DNA of 64,000 nucleotides from assembly GCA_036417435.1 (NCBI GenBank), contig CM070900.1, positions 170,676,815 to 170,740,814 of the forward strand, given 5' to 3'. Positions 46,331 through 58,780 of the stretch are shown piece after piece; the first letter of the stretch is position 1; each line of letters opens with the position of its first letter. A model generated the notes under the pieces. It worked only from the letters and a program-made list of their open reading frames with translations. It ran no database searches and had not been told where the DNA came from. Both the position numbers and the translations under genes were made by a program. Source of the DNA: Inia geoffrensis (taxonomy: Eukaryota > Chordata > Mammalia > Artiodactyla > Iniidae).

Positions 46331-46589
46331 TTTGACATCTACATTTGGATAGATGGAAAATATCTTCAGTGTTAGTCCAAAAATATCTAGTGGTCATACT
46401 TTGTAAACCATGACTTGTCATTTCTAGAATTCTACCATTTGGTGCCACAATACACTCAACTCCTAATAAAGGAATCAAAGAGTCATCTTTTAGCCCTCTC
46501 CACCCTTCATGCTTACATACTTATCCACCTCCATGAAATATTGTATATTCAACTTAATGTACATTATTTTTTCAATTTTCATTTTAGTA

Positions 46590-47640
46590 TATTTAGGTTT
46601 CTATTGTAGTTAGAACATTTAACATGATGTCTACCCTTTTAACACTTTAATTGCACAGTACAGTATGGTTAACTATAGGCTTAATGTTGTTCAGCAGACT
46701 CTGAGAACTCATCCTGGACAACTGAAACTTTATACTCATTGAATAGCTATTCCCCATTTCCCCCTCATAGCACCCAGCAACCACCTTTCTAGTCTCAGCT
46801 TCTATGAGTTTGAGTATTTTAGATACCTCATACAAATGGAATCATAACGTATTTGTCCTTTTGTGACTGACTTATTTCACTTAGCATAATGTCTTCCAGG
46901 TTCATTCATGTCACATATTGCAGGATTTCCCTCTTTTTTAAGGGTGAATTATACACTAATGTATGTATCTACTACACTTTCTTTATTCATTCATCTGTCA
47001 ATGGACCCTTGGGTTGTTTCCATATCTTGGCTATTGTGAATAGTGCTACAGTGAACATGGCAATGCAGATGTCCTGAGATTCTGATTTCAATACTTTTAA
47101 TAAATACTGAGGAGTGGAATTGCTAGATCTTGTAGTTCTCTTTTTTCTTTTTAAGTAAATTCCACACTGCATTCCATAAGGGCTGTATTATTTTATATTC
47201 CCACCAACAACGCACAAGGATTCTAATTTTTCCTTATCCTATCTAACAGTTGTTTTTTTTTTCTTTAAATAATGGCCATCCTAACATGTGTGAGGTGATA
47301 TCTCATGGCGGTTTGATTTGCATTTCCCTGATGATTATTACTGAGGTTGAGCATCTTTTAATCTGATGGCAATTTGGAAGTTTTCCTGGAAAATATCTTT
47401 TCTAGTCCTTTGGCCATTTTTTATTCAGGTTTGTGATATACAGTTTTTTGCTACTGAGTTGTAGGGGTTCCTTTTACATTTTGAATATTTACTCATTGTC
47501 AGATATACAGTATGCAAATATGTTCTCCCTTTTTGTAAGTTTTTTCACTCTGTTCGTTGGTCTCTTTGCTGTGCAGAAGCTTTATAGCTTGATGCATTCC
47601 CACTGGCTTATTTTTACTTTGATTGCCTAACATTATTTAA
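46590..47640 (-). mobile_element. Old L1 (ORF2 end and 3' UTR)
   Basis: Antisense order over about 1 kb: gttaactataggcttaatg, cagcaaccacctttctag, atggaatcataacgtatttgtcc, tttccatatcttggctattgtgaatagtgctac, attcccaccaac, tgatttgcatttccctgatgattatt, attgtcagatatacagtatgcaaatatgttctccc. No intact frame. Confidence 0.88.
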
Positions 47641-47944
47641 TGCTTTAACATGTATATGCTGTATGTGTTTTCTTTACCTATGTACTGTATTTGCAATTTA
47701 TATATGCTTTAAAGTAAAATAAAATGGCTTCTGTTTTGTTTTAGAGTAGGAAATCCAATCTAGACAATTCTACAGCTCTAGAAAAAGATAAAGCAAAACA
47801 GAATCATGGAGGGTAGTGCTTAGAATATGCCCTTTGTTTTATAACTAATCATCTATATTTTACACACCTACTTCATTATTTACACAAGCACACCAAGAAC
47901 ATTTTTTAATAGGGCATGCTATGTTGACTTAATAATTCATGCAA

Positions 47945-48060
47945 CAGGACTTATCATGCATCAGATACACTTGTTAAAAACACTGAGGATACTGCACTGA
48001 ACCAGGAAGATGTGCTCTCTATCATCAAAGTGCTTTTCTAGACATGATGAACAATAAGAT
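47945..48060 (-). mobile_element. L2 3'-tail fragment
   Basis: tcatgcatcagatacacttg, gaggatactgcactgaaccagg and gtgctctctatcatcaaagtgc resemble the reversed L2 3' UTR. Diverged. Confidence 0.4.
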
Positions 48061-49792
48061 ACATAATGGATGCTGCTGTCGAATTTTCACCAAAAACTCC
48101 CAGTGGATTACCTTATCTGTCATGCTATCCTTAAAGCAGACTTGAAATGATGTGGTGCAATAGTGACAACTTAGATATGGTTCCAATTCATTATGTGATA
48201 TGGAACTATCATTGCTGCCACAGGGCTTTATATAGAACACAGAAGTCATTTTGTGAAGGACTCAATTATCTCTGCATGATATGGTCCCAAATAATTAACA
48301 TGCCCACTAACCAAGGAATCTTGATCCTTTTCCATGAGAAAATTAGATGCTTTTGTCAGGTCATGCTGCCTACAATGTATTTTATATGCTTTTAGTTTTT
48401 TATGGCTAGCTTCCACATTGCCAGGCAAGACTTCTAGCTGATACTTTCAAGTGAAAAGTTCCCTAATCAGCTTCATGTAGTGAATCCAAAATTTTCACAA
48501 CTTTTTCTGGCGTAACAATGTGTTTGCTCCACAAAACAACCCCATTTAGTAAAATTCTGACTAAAGATGATATGTGAATAGCTTAAATACACTGGGCAGT
48601 TTTTCTCCCGACATACAGTTTTTCTCCCAAAACACAGCTTGAGACCAAGAACTCATCTTTATTATTTTCCCTTAGTTATCAAAGTTTATAACTCTGAAAA
48701 ATGGATTAGACAGTTTCTGAATCAACTTTTTTCCATTTGTCAGCACCACTATAAAAGTTTATTAATTTTTTGAACTTTTGATAAAGAGCTGAAAGTGTCA
48801 CAAATTATAAGAAGATGTATTCTCACTTTAGCATATCTGGAGGATGATTACACTGTTGGTTCAGTCACTCAACAATCACATCCATGTTATTCTTTTGACC
48901 CATTCCTCAGAAAATACTGACTTCAAACTTTCACTTTAGTGTATATAGTAGTAATGAAGGGCAGAGTATAAAGATAATTGCTTTCAAATATTTGCCTGGT
49001 AAGTATTTTTTTCAATAGCTAATAAAGCTGATTTCTCCTCATTAGTAGCACTGAATTATAAATACACCATTAGACTAGCCACTGTAAATGTAGAATGGGA
49101 TTATTATTACTGGCTTCAGCTAATCATGATACATCCCCAAGGACTCTTGTAGGGCTTTATTTCTCTAAGATCTAAGATTAAGATCTAGGTGTCTCTTGTC
49201 TTTCCAGAGTAAAATGGAATTCCATTGCCCTGGAACAAAGTGAGAGCAAGTGAGGATAATACATTTTGAACAGTGTCTTCCACACCCATAAAATATAGGA
49301 ACTGCTAAAGCTCTGGACATTTCTCCAGGTTTAGGAAAAGTAAGTGATTATAACCTCCAGGACTACTGAGGATGTGCTATACTTAAGAGCATAACTTTTT
49401 TTTCTATAAATAGGTTTAGCATTATAAATGTTAAATGTAAACATAAAAATAATTGTGGACATTTCTAATTCTTAAGATTAGCAACTTATACCCTTTCCCA
49501 ATTCAGCACACTTTTGTTTAGAGATTATATATTTTAAAAGTAGTAAACAGAAGGCTTCTACATTCGTACCTCAGCACACTATAATAACATAAGGCAAGGT
49601 ATTATTCTGAAGATACTGATTGTACATACTGACCGTATCTACAAAATACCTCCTCAGCAAAATGCAAATATGGCTTTGATTAAATACTGGGGACTGTAAC
49701 CTAGCCAATATGGCACATAAAGTTAACCATCACAACCAGCTAGTGTTATCCTAACTTATAGCATCATTTTGGTCTTGTGCCTCTCACAAGAT

Positions 49793-49793
<1 letters not shown>
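48061..49793. other. Unassigned DNA
   Basis: No repeat or exon recognised over 1.7 kb. Confidence 0.4.

Positions 49794-49819
<26 letters not shown>
49794..49819. repeat. (AC)n microsatellite
   Basis: A pure run of about 13 AC units. Confidence 0.92.
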
Positions 49820-49823
<4 letters not shown>

Positions 49824-50084
49824 CAGTTCCTCGAATGTGTTAGGCTCTTTTCTGCATTAGGACCTAATATATGGTTCACTTTATTTGTAATGGTGTTCTT
49901 CCTAACTCTTTACCTAATTCCCATTCAACTCATTTCTTCTTAAGTGTTACTTACTCAGAAAAATTTCTCTAACTCTCCATTTAATTAGACACTTCATTTT
50001 ATTTTTATCAAGAATACTTTAATTATGTAGTTATATATATATATATATTTATGTGTTTAATGCTTAATTTTACAACTACTCTGG

Positions 50085-50215
50085 AGGCTGAATGAGAACA
50101 TGAAACACTCTCTTTATATGCCTTACATTCATTATTCCATTTAATTCTTATACTTAACTGGGAGATATCTTTTTTTGAGTAAAGTGGCTGGCTGTCTAGG
50201 GTTACATAGCACAAG
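50085..50215 (+). mobile_element. Possible MIR
   Basis: ccttacattcattattccatttaattcttatac and gtggctggctgtctagggttacatagc follow the MIR order weakly. Confidence 0.35.
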
Positions 50216-50606
50216 CAGTTGATGTGCTTCTTGAGGGCAAGGGGAATACAAAACGGATAGTAGAAAAATGTAGTTATAAATCAGTTATAACCATATGACC
50301 AGCTGCAGAAATGAGGAGTGTAATTGTCATGAGTATTTCTTCCTTATTCTATTACTAGTATATTTGTTTGTATATATTAAGCAAATATCTTTGTTCTCTT
50401 TTGTCTCTTTTCCCCTTATCATGTAACATAAGATGTACTGACTTTATATCATAATATTTAAATATTGTTAGTATGCTTTTGGTTGTGTGCAGGATAGTTT
50501 TACCATGTTAGGTAAAGTATGACTGTATTGTTGTCTTTATTTGGTGATTAAATATGGCTTAAAAATTCATATGGGTGACAACTAGACAAAAGGTGGACTT
50601 AATGAT

Positions 50607-50610
<4 letters not shown>

Positions 50611-50637
<27 letters not shown>

Positions 50638-50829
50638 GTGGTGCACGGGCCTCTCACTGTTGTGGCCTCTCCCGTTGTGGAGAACAGGCTCTGGACGCGC
50701 AGGCTCAGCAGCCATGCCTCACGGGCCCAGCCACTCCGCAGCATGTGGGATCCTCCCAGACCGGGGCACGAACCCGTGTCCCCTGCATCAGCAGGCGGAC
50801 TCTCAACCACTGCGCCACCAGGGAAACCC
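50611..50829 (-). mobile_element. CHR-2-type SINE
   Basis: Minus-strand full body with a T run of about 28 bases. The 5' end is slightly altered (gggaaaccc). Flanks atgat at 50602-50606 and 50830-50834 are a short target duplication. Confidence 0.92.
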
Positions 50830-50833
50830 ATGA

Positions 50834-51212
50834 TCATTAATTTGATGTATCAACTTGAGTTGCTGCCCAGATATTTGGTCAAACATTATTCTGGATGTTT
50901 TTGTAAGGCTATTTTGGGATGGAATTAACATTTAATCAGAGAAATCAAGTAAAGTAAATTACCCTGCATGATGTAGGTGAGCATCATCCAATCAGTTGAG
51001 GGCCTGAGTAGAACAAAAAACCTGATCTCCATCAAGCAAAAGGAAATTCTAATGGCTTTCAGACATGAACTGCAACATCAGCTCTCCTGGGTCTCCAGCC
51101 TGCTGGCCTACCTTGAGGTTTTGGATCCTGCCAGCCGACCCAATTCCTTAAAATCTACCTATCTGTCTATCTATAATTATTATTTATCTTTTCCTGGAGA
51201 ACCCTGACTGGT
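50834..51212 (+). repeat. Old LTR-like mammalian repeat
   Basis: Ordered words tgtatcaacttgagttg, cccagatatttggtcaaacattattctgg, gggatggaattaacatttaatc, catcatccaatcagttgagggcctgagtagaac, tctcctgggtctccagcctgctggcctac, ccaattccttaaaatct and ggagaaccctgactg belong to a widespread mammalian repeat that I recall but cannot name safely. Confidence 0.5.
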
Positions 51213-51526
51213 GGAGACTTTTTATACAGAATTTTGTAAAACAGTGGAAATTGCATATATGATCAGATGTATATATCACTGCATTTATTAGGAGGATGGC
51301 TCAATGGTCTATTCAGATACTCAAAGTGGTTTGTGATCTAATGAAGTCTAAGAACTTTGCTAGGAAGCCTCTCTGTCACAATCTATTAATTATATCAGTA
51401 AACTGTGAACGCAAGTAGCTATGGACTGAATTGATATAGAATGCACAATCTCTAATGTATGATTTATTTAATTGAAACAATGGCTATAACTATATAGTAA
51501 TTTTTCAAGGCCAACGTATAACCTTT
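51213..51526. other. Unassigned DNA
   Basis: Nothing recognised. Confidence 0.4.
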
Positions 51527-51541
51527 CTTTATTGTAATTTT

Positions 51542-51748
51542 TTTTTTTTTTTTTTGCGATATGTGGGCCTCTCACTGTTGTGGCCTCTCCCATTGCAGAG
51601 CACAGGCTCCGGACGCGCAGGCTCAGCGGCCATAGCTCACAGGCCCAGCCGCTCCGCGGTATGTGGGATCTTCCCAGACCGGGCACAAACCCACGTCCCT
51701 TGCATTGGCAAGCGGACTCCCAACCACTGCACCACTAGGGAAGCCCCC
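51542..51748 (-). mobile_element. CHR-2-type SINE
   Basis: Minus-strand full body, T run at 51538-51555. A target duplication of 14-15 bp with one change (CTTTATTGTAATTT / CTTTATCGTAATTT) is at 51527-51540 and 51750-51763. Confidence 0.94.
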
Positions 51749-51764
51749 TCTTTATCGTAATTTT

Positions 51765-52183
51765 AAAAGTATGAGACCTGTACATCCTTCAGTCACAGTC
51801 TACTCTCGATTCTCAATTTCCAGAGAGGAAATGCCTAGAAAATAATTAATTCACATACTCATATAGTTCTATTCATTACTCAAGTATGAAAAATAATTTT
51901 TATGCATAGGGTATTTGGAAGCTAGAATTATGGAAAAAATGTCTACATCTGTACAGTTAGCGTGTGAGTCGACAGAATACACCTTAAAGGCACATTATAA
52001 TATTTATCCACAAAAGATAAGTACACTGGTAAATCACCAATGTTCTTTTTTATATTTCCAGAAATTTGAAATATAAATTCCATGGATATTCATTACAGGC
52101 TTGAAGAAAGGAAGAAATAAAAGAAACAGATAAATTTTATTGCTGTATAACTATTTTACATATCTTGTGCCTAAAATAACTCT
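51765..52183. other. Unassigned DNA
   Basis: Nothing recognised. Confidence 0.4.
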
Positions 52184-52198
52184 AAAAAGTAACTACAC

Positions 52199-52570
52199 TA
52201 CACAAGTCCATTCTCTAGTAGGTCTGTGTCTTTATTCCCGACTTACCCCTAGGTTCTTCATGACATTTTTTTCCCCCTTAGGATATGGGGTGGGGGAAGG
52301 GTAAGCTGTGACAAAGTGAGAGAGTGGCATGGACATATATACAGTACCAAACGTAAAATAGATAGCTAGTGGGAAGCAGCCGCATAGCACAGGGAGATCA
52401 GCTCGGTGCTTTGTGACCACCTAGAGGGGTGGGATAGGGAGGGTGGGAGGGAGACATAAGAGGGAGGGGATATGGGAACATATGTATATGTATAACTGAT
52501 TTACTTTGTTATAAAGCAGAAACTAACACACCATTGTAAAGCAATTATACTCCAATAAAGATGTTAAAAA
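52199..52570 (+). mobile_element. L1 3' insertion with inverted 5' segment (twin priming)
   Basis: A 15-bp exact target duplication AAAAAGTAACTACAC (52184-52198, 52571-52585) encloses 372 bp. From 52277 to the A tail it is L1 3' UTR in + orientation (gcatggacatatatacagta, agcagccgcatagcacaggg, ccaataaagatgtt). The first part, 52199 to about 52268, is L1 3' UTR in the opposite orientation: its reverse complement contains aacctaggggtaag, ggaataaagacacagacc and ctagagaatggactt, which lies just upstream of the forward part in the L1. That is the signature of twin priming. Confidence 0.88.
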
Positions 52571-52585
52571 AAAAAGTAACTACAC

Positions 52586-54480
52586 ATCCAAAATGGCTCA
52601 CACGTTTAGCAATGTGATAGCTGGAAAATGGTTCTCCTATCAGGTCTTTCATAATATTTCCCAAGGTAATGCCTCATATGTACTGCAGGCTAAGCCCTGT
52701 GGTTTAGGGCTTTGTCTCCTCTTGTTCTGAACCACTTCATCCCCATCACGTGCTGAAAATAAATTGTAATCTGTAATCTAGTAGTAACAGGTATGTGTAA
52801 TTTGATTGTTCCTTGAAGATAATTTGGAGTTGAGAGAAATGCTCTTACCCTTTCTCACAATGAGGTTTGTATAAGTTTTGCACCCCGATTTTATTCTTTG
52901 AAGAATTTCTGAAGTACAAGTGTGTTTTTACTCCTTTCATATTGGAAATAACGCAACAACAGGGCCTACTTGTCTATATAGAGCTCTAGTTAAAGAAATT
53001 GCAGCATATTTTGCACCATGTGTTAAATTATTTATAAGAAATTCATTTTTCCTTTTTTATATAAATAATTCAAATAAAAGCACAGCTTTACAAGCATTTC
53101 CTTGTTCATTCTGACAGGCTATTATTCATCTGCACCTGTAATTTTTTTCTTTTATCTGTCACAAAGAATCCAAAAAAAAAAAAAAAAGTGACTATAGCAT
53201 TATATTGCTTAGTCCTTCCTTGAATATAGTGTTTCATAATATCAATCTATCTAAGGTTCATATTGCTTACAAAGTCAAAATTTATATTGAATTGAAAGAA
53301 TGGAAGAGAAAGAAGCCAACTGTGGGATTACAAAAATGAATCTTATAATTTATTGAAATGTTTCAAGCTTCTGTATCATGAATAGGCTTTCTTATTGTCC
53401 AATAAAATCACCACTTTAATCAGAAATTATTCTATAAATACATTTATTAATCTTGTATCAATTAAAAATGTCTATTATGCATTTCTTTAATGAGTCATTT
53501 TATTATTAACATATTTATTTAATTGATTGATAGCTTCAACCACTTAATATGATCACTTCACTGATCATAAAAAAAATGTGGCATTAAGGTTGAAAAAGCA
53601 TTCTTCTGTTCTTCACCTTGTTTTTATTTCTAAATATTTCCCAAAGATTCAAAGTAGGGATCACGTCTCTCAGAACAAAATATGCAATTTTTGTTTGATT
53701 AAGAGGCAATTTTTATGTATCTTTAATTTACATGGATGACACCATGATTATGATATAAATATTGATTCTAGGAAATATTTAAAAGAAAGGGCTTTTTCAA
53801 TAATTTACGTTCCATTTCTAAAAAGTAACTGTAATAAAAATATTTCTTTAAGAAAGATCAGATGCAGAAAAAAAAAACAATAACGTCTTAAAATAATGGA
53901 TGTAGTATGTAAATCTAATTAAAGGAAATGACTATAAATTAAGAGCTTTTAATCAAAGCAAGTGAATACCAGAGAATATAGAAAAAGGCTTAAAGATTTC
54001 CTGGCTCAGTGTCAGAATTTCTTCTAACATGATATTAATTTTGATACGCTCTATAATAAACTGGACTTATAACTACACTTAAAATACATTTCTATTTTAC
54101 TCTCAATTTTTACTTCTCTCAAATTTTAATATTACTATATCATAAATGAAAGCTGTAATCCAATAATTAAATATCCATTTTCAGAATGTACCTGATATAA
54201 CTACTGTCTCATCAAATTTGAATGTTATGTATACAGGGATACAATTTTTTTTTACAAGAAAAAAATTTCGTTTTCCTTTTTTACTCACTTTATTCTTCAT
54301 TTTGAGGAAAGTACAAAACTGGATAAAATGTGTTTTCCTATATAGAGTAATTTTCTTGAACCTATATTTAGTCTTTTAAAATAAAATGTTTATTTACTTT
54401 GTTATTGTTGAGTAAAACATGTTTTTGAGCTTGATGATGAATTACAATTTTATATACTCAGAAAATCACTATGCTCCTCA
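52586..54480. other. Unassigned A+T-rich DNA, 1.9 kb
   Basis: No feature recognised. There are only A runs at 53173-53187 and 53869-53877. Confidence 0.4.
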
Positions 54481-54484
54481 AGAT

Positions 54485-55180
54485 ACACACCACTTCTGTG
54501 ATCCACAATTCTTTCATGCACCTTTTTATTATTCTCCCCGAGATTTATCACCATAGATTCACTTGCTTATCTTTGAAATTTATAAAAATTGTGTCATGTG
54601 ATATGTGTCTGATTTCTTTTGCTCAAAAGTTTTAGAAATTCTGAAAAAGAGTTTTCCAAAAAAGTTGTTCAAATTTTCACTTTCACCAGGAATTTATGAG
54701 ACTTCAAGTTGTTCTACATCTTTTATAACATCAGTACTTTCTACCCTTTTAATCTTAAGATGTTTTGTTGGGAGAGTGTGGTAGGATAATATTGTAGTTG
54801 TAAATTTATTATCCTTGATGATGACTAATGATGCCAAATATATTTCACTAAATGAACATTTAAACATTCTGGGTTTTGTTCATTTCTTATTATTTTACTA
54901 ATGCATCTTGTTTATTAAGTTGATACTATTTTTTTCTTAATGATTTGTATGAACAATTTACCTTATTCTGGACATATATCTGTTTTGGATATACATACTG
55001 GGAAATCTTCCACCATCTGTGAATTGTCTTATACTCTCACTACTTTAATTCTGTATTTTGGTAAACAGAAATTCTTAAATTTAGTGTAGTCTAGTTTATT
55101 TTTAAAATTAGTGACATTTAACAGCTTATTTAGATATAATTTACACAGAATAAAATTCACTCATTTTAAAATTAGTTTCT
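54485..55180 (-). mobile_element. Ancient L1-type fragments
   Basis: Antisense text resembling old L1: tcatgtgatatgtgtctgatttc, ttatgaccaaat-like words, ctggacatatatctgttttggatata and tctgtattttggtaaacagaaattc. A second tail-like piece attcactcattttaaaatt lies at about 55115-55175. Strongly diverged. Confidence 0.45.
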
Positions 55181-55202
55181 TGAGTCTTGGCCATTAATAA
55201 AA

Positions 55203-55231
55203 TCAGAGAGAGAGAGAGAAAGAGAGAGAGC
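55203..55231. repeat. (GA)n microsatellite
   Basis: Nearly pure GA run with one AA interruption. Confidence 0.88.
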
Positions 55232-55431
55232 TACAGCCTTTAATAGCCATACAATAGTTGAGCGACATTTGGATTGATTACAGTTTGAAATAACATTACT
55301 TCTGCATATGCTATTGGTCATGCAGATCATTTCTGATAAAATATTATAGGGGAATATATGAGACTGTGAATATAGGGAGGTTGGAGCCATGGGAGGTAGT
55401 CATGGTGGCTGGCTAATAAAACACCCTTACT

Positions 55432-55483
55432 ATTTGCTAAGTGCTGAAAGATTCAAAGTGGTATGAGGGTTCAAAAAAAAAAA
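55432..55483 (+). mobile_element. Tiny polyadenylated retroinsert of unknown source
   Basis: A 41-nt sequence (atttgctaagtgctg...gagggttc) followed by an A run is flanked by an exact 14-bp duplication AAAACACCCTTACT (55418-55431, 55484-55497). Poly(A) plus an A-rich target duplication indicates L1-mediated retroposition of a short RNA fragment. I could not identify the parent RNA. Confidence 0.75.
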
Positions 55484-55497
55484 AAAACACCCTTACT

Positions 55498-57139
55498 GAT
55501 ATTATACAAAAATGTGTCATTTTTCTCAGCTAGAAATGCATGAAAATCTTCATCTCTATCCAAATAATAATTTAAAAATATGTGTTTCTACATTTAGTTC
55601 TATTAGATTTTTCTTCAGCGATTTTGAGCCCTATCTTAAGGTTATATATTTTCATGTATTTCTTCTGTTTTGATCATTTTATTGTGAAATATCTCTGATT
55701 ATTTTTAGCAATAATTCTTTGCTTAAAATCTATTTTATTTCATGTTAATGTATTAAATATATGGTGATGGTGGGTGGTGTGCATGTTCTCAGCTGTGCTG
55801 GTGCAGTCTCACTCTTAGGCAGACCAGGTCTCTGTCTCAAGCAGGGAAAATTTCTCAGTGATTTTTGACTTAGTGTGTTTTTTATTTCTACCATTTTCTT
55901 TAAATATTTCTCACAGTTTCATTTCTCTGCTAAAATTTCCTTTTTTTGTGTGCATGCTGTCAACCTTTCTTACTTGAGTTTTTAACATATCATTCTTTTC
56001 ATTTTATTAAAAATTAATGTCTGATATATCCAAGATCTAAACTAGATGAATGTTGAATTTTTATTTCTAGACATTGGATTATTTTCCTTGGTTTTTTGTC
56101 ATTTCTTTTGAATAATGGACATTGTGTGTAGAATGGTGCTGACTGAGGTAAGAACAAGAACATGGACCCAACCTGTCTCTCCTCCCAAGCCCACTGAAAG
56201 CAAGATGACAATGGAGACTTAGATAATGATTCTGTTAAGGTCAGCCTCCTGGACTGACCTCAGGGCCAGGGAAAGAAATGAGAAATGTAGCAGTAAATGT
56301 AAAATAACGAGAACATATCTCCTGGACATTCATTTAAAAATGTAAGATTTCACAAAATATTACATGATATCATTTTACTATCTTGTAAACGTGTAACGTC
56401 TCTCTTCTAATGGGACAAACAGAACTTTCCAACACCAAGCTAGCAAATCATTACATTTCATTAATCTCATTTTTTCTGATAGAAAAAAATATATATATTA
56501 ATAAGTCCAATATCCAAAACTTCCTTGAGCAGCAAAGCAAAATTATAAAAGTAATTTTTGGAAATAAACTCATAATCATTCCAGAAGAACTGTGAGTTTC
56601 TGGAAATCTAAAGGATGTCATATAATTATATTATTTCTTTTTAAATATCTTCTAACAATGTGTGTGCTTAATTTGGGTGCTATAGGAAACACACAGCACC
56701 AAAATTAAACACATCCATGTACACACTCTCACAAGTATATAGCATGTTTTTACTTTTGAGGGATAGATAACTCATAAATCAGAATACAGCTTCAAGGCCA
56801 CAGTTCCCCTTTGAAACATAAGGTATGAAATTTTGGAAACAAAATTATAAAGAAAGAGAACATTTGAAGGTAAGCCCAAGGCAATATAGCAAATAAAGGT
56901 CTCATTTGTATAAATAGAGTTGTATTAGGGGATGGATATAACAGAATGAGTTGCTATAAACAGGATTCAAAAGTTTTATGACAAAATGACTAGTCAAACA
57001 AGTTTTTCTAGAATGAAGCAGTGATTGCATAGAGTCTAGTTATAGAAAAATAAATATATTCAAAATCTATGGCTCTCATTTTTCTCTACTGATTCTCTTT
57101 TCCAACGTCTAGAAATCTCTTTCTCCTTGCTCTCTTTCA
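55498..57139. other. Unassigned DNA
   Basis: No repeat family or exon recognised. Confidence 0.4.
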
Positions 57140-57467
57140 TGTATGGGTTATTGTTCCTCCTAAATTCATATGCTGAAACCCCACGCCCACAGTGTTATGG
57201 TGTCAGGAGGTGGGGCCTTTGGGAGGTGACAGGGTTAATGGCTTTATAGGAGCCACCAGAGAGGTTACTGCTCTCTGCTGTTCACCCTGTGAGGATACAA
57301 GAAGTCAGCAGTCTGCCACTTGGAAGAGCGCCCTTACCAGAACTTGACCATGCTCGCACTCTGACCTTGGATTTCCAGCTTCCAGAACTGTGAGAAATAA
57401 GTTTATGTTTTTTATATGCCACCCAGTCTATGGTATTTTGTTACAGCAGCCTGAACGGACTAAGAGA
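57140..57467 (+). mobile_element. MaLR-type LTR (MLT/MST-like)
   Basis: Ordered words: ctaaattcatatgctgaaac, ggaggtggggcctttgggaggtga, tgtgaggatacaagaagtc, ccttaccagaacttgacc, tccagaactgtgagaaataa (with the AATAA-type poly(A) area) and ccacccagtctatggtattttgttacagcagcctgaa. This is the layout of mammalian MaLR LTRs. No internal retroviral part and no target duplication found. Confidence 0.75.
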
Positions 57468-58082
57468 GTGTATAGAATATATACAGAAATTAAACCAATG
57501 TATAGAAAGGATGAGGAATTTACCAACATCTAATTAGTTTCTAGCTATCTATTTCTTAGTTATCTTTTGCCAGACTCTTTTTGTCTATCCAGAACTGTCC
57601 AAGTAATTAAAAACAAAATTCCAGTCAGCAAAAGTGGCAATGTCATTAGACATCATGGTTCCCCAGAAATTGATTTAAATCAACCATAGACACATATTGT
57701 TTTGTTTTTACCAACTGATGAAGGAAGCCTTCTTCAAGAAGAAATTGCACCTATTAAAAGAAGGCATCTGTGACCAAAACCAATAAAATTAAAAGCTCTT
57801 TTAAATTTAACTAGGACCTTGAAAACTTGAGGAAGAAATTAAATAGATGGTAGGAAATAAAGTCAAATAAACATGTCATAAATCAGGGACAATAAAGATG
57901 GGCACCAAACTCCCATCCAGAGCACTGAGTATGGAAAGAGTGTTCTCAAATAACAAAGTTAACAGAATTTAAAACAGGCATCCAACCAAACCACAAATCA
58001 AACGTGAAGGTGGAATAAAGACATGTTCAGATATGCAAACATTAAAAAATATATCAGTAAGATCTTGCTTTGGGCTGGCTAC
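57468..58082. other. Unassigned spacer between two MaLR LTRs
   Basis: A+T-rich, no MaLR internal sequence recognised. Confidence 0.4.
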
Positions 58083-58471
58083 TTGAAGTGCATTCAGGCT
58101 CCTATAAAAAAAAAATACTGTAAACAGCGTAGCTTATAAATAACAAACCTTCATTTCTCACAGTTCTGGAGGCTAGGAAGTCCAATATCAAGACATCAAC
58201 AGATCTGGTGTCTGGTGAGGACCCACTTCCTCATTGACAGCCGTCTTCACACTGTAACCTCATGTGGCAGAAGGAGCCCCGGGACCTCTATCATTTTTCT
58301 TTTATAAGGACACTAATTTCATTCATGAGAACTCCATCCTCATGACTTCATCTAATTCTCATCACCTCCCAAAGACCCCACCTCCTAATACCATGACAAT
58401 GAACGTTAGGATTTCAACATATGAATTGTGGGTGTGGCGGCACAGAGGACAGAAGCATTCAGTCCATTGCA
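58083..58471 (-). mobile_element. MaLR-type LTR, opposite orientation
   Basis: The minus strand reads caattcatatgttgaaatcc, ggtattaggaggtggggtctttgggaggtgatgag, agtgtccttataaaag, cctcaccagacacc and tccagaactgtgagaaatga. It is the same family as 57140-57467 but a separate insertion, because orientation and internal details differ. Confidence 0.72.
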
Positions 58472-58659
58472 GATGGGTTGCAGCAAAATTAATTCGTGAA
58501 CCAAGAGACCCAGGAAGAAAGCATTCAAACTGGCCTGATAATTTTATGCTGGGAAGTAAAAAGCACCAATCTATATAGGGAAGAGTTCCTGAGTGGTCTG
58601 AAATGTCAAATCAGAAAGCTGAGATTTACCATTTTGAATGCAGAGAAATTCAAAAAGAG

Positions 58660-58780
58660 TACATCAGACAGCAGTACAGAGGTCATGATACTAATCTTGG
58701 TTCTACCACAAACTACCTGAGTGAATTTTTTAACTTAAACTTAGCCTTAAGTGTCACAGTCAGAAGGACTGGACTATAAA
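58660..58780 (+). mobile_element. Possible MIR
   Basis: cttggttctaccacaaactacctgagtgaatttttt resembles the MIR word order (tctgccactaactagctgtgtgacc). Weak. Confidence 0.3.

Noticed and set aside
55203..55231. CRISPR-like repeat arrays
   Set aside because: Only microsatellites and tandem duplications are present. No direct repeats with unique spacers occur, and the genome is mammalian.
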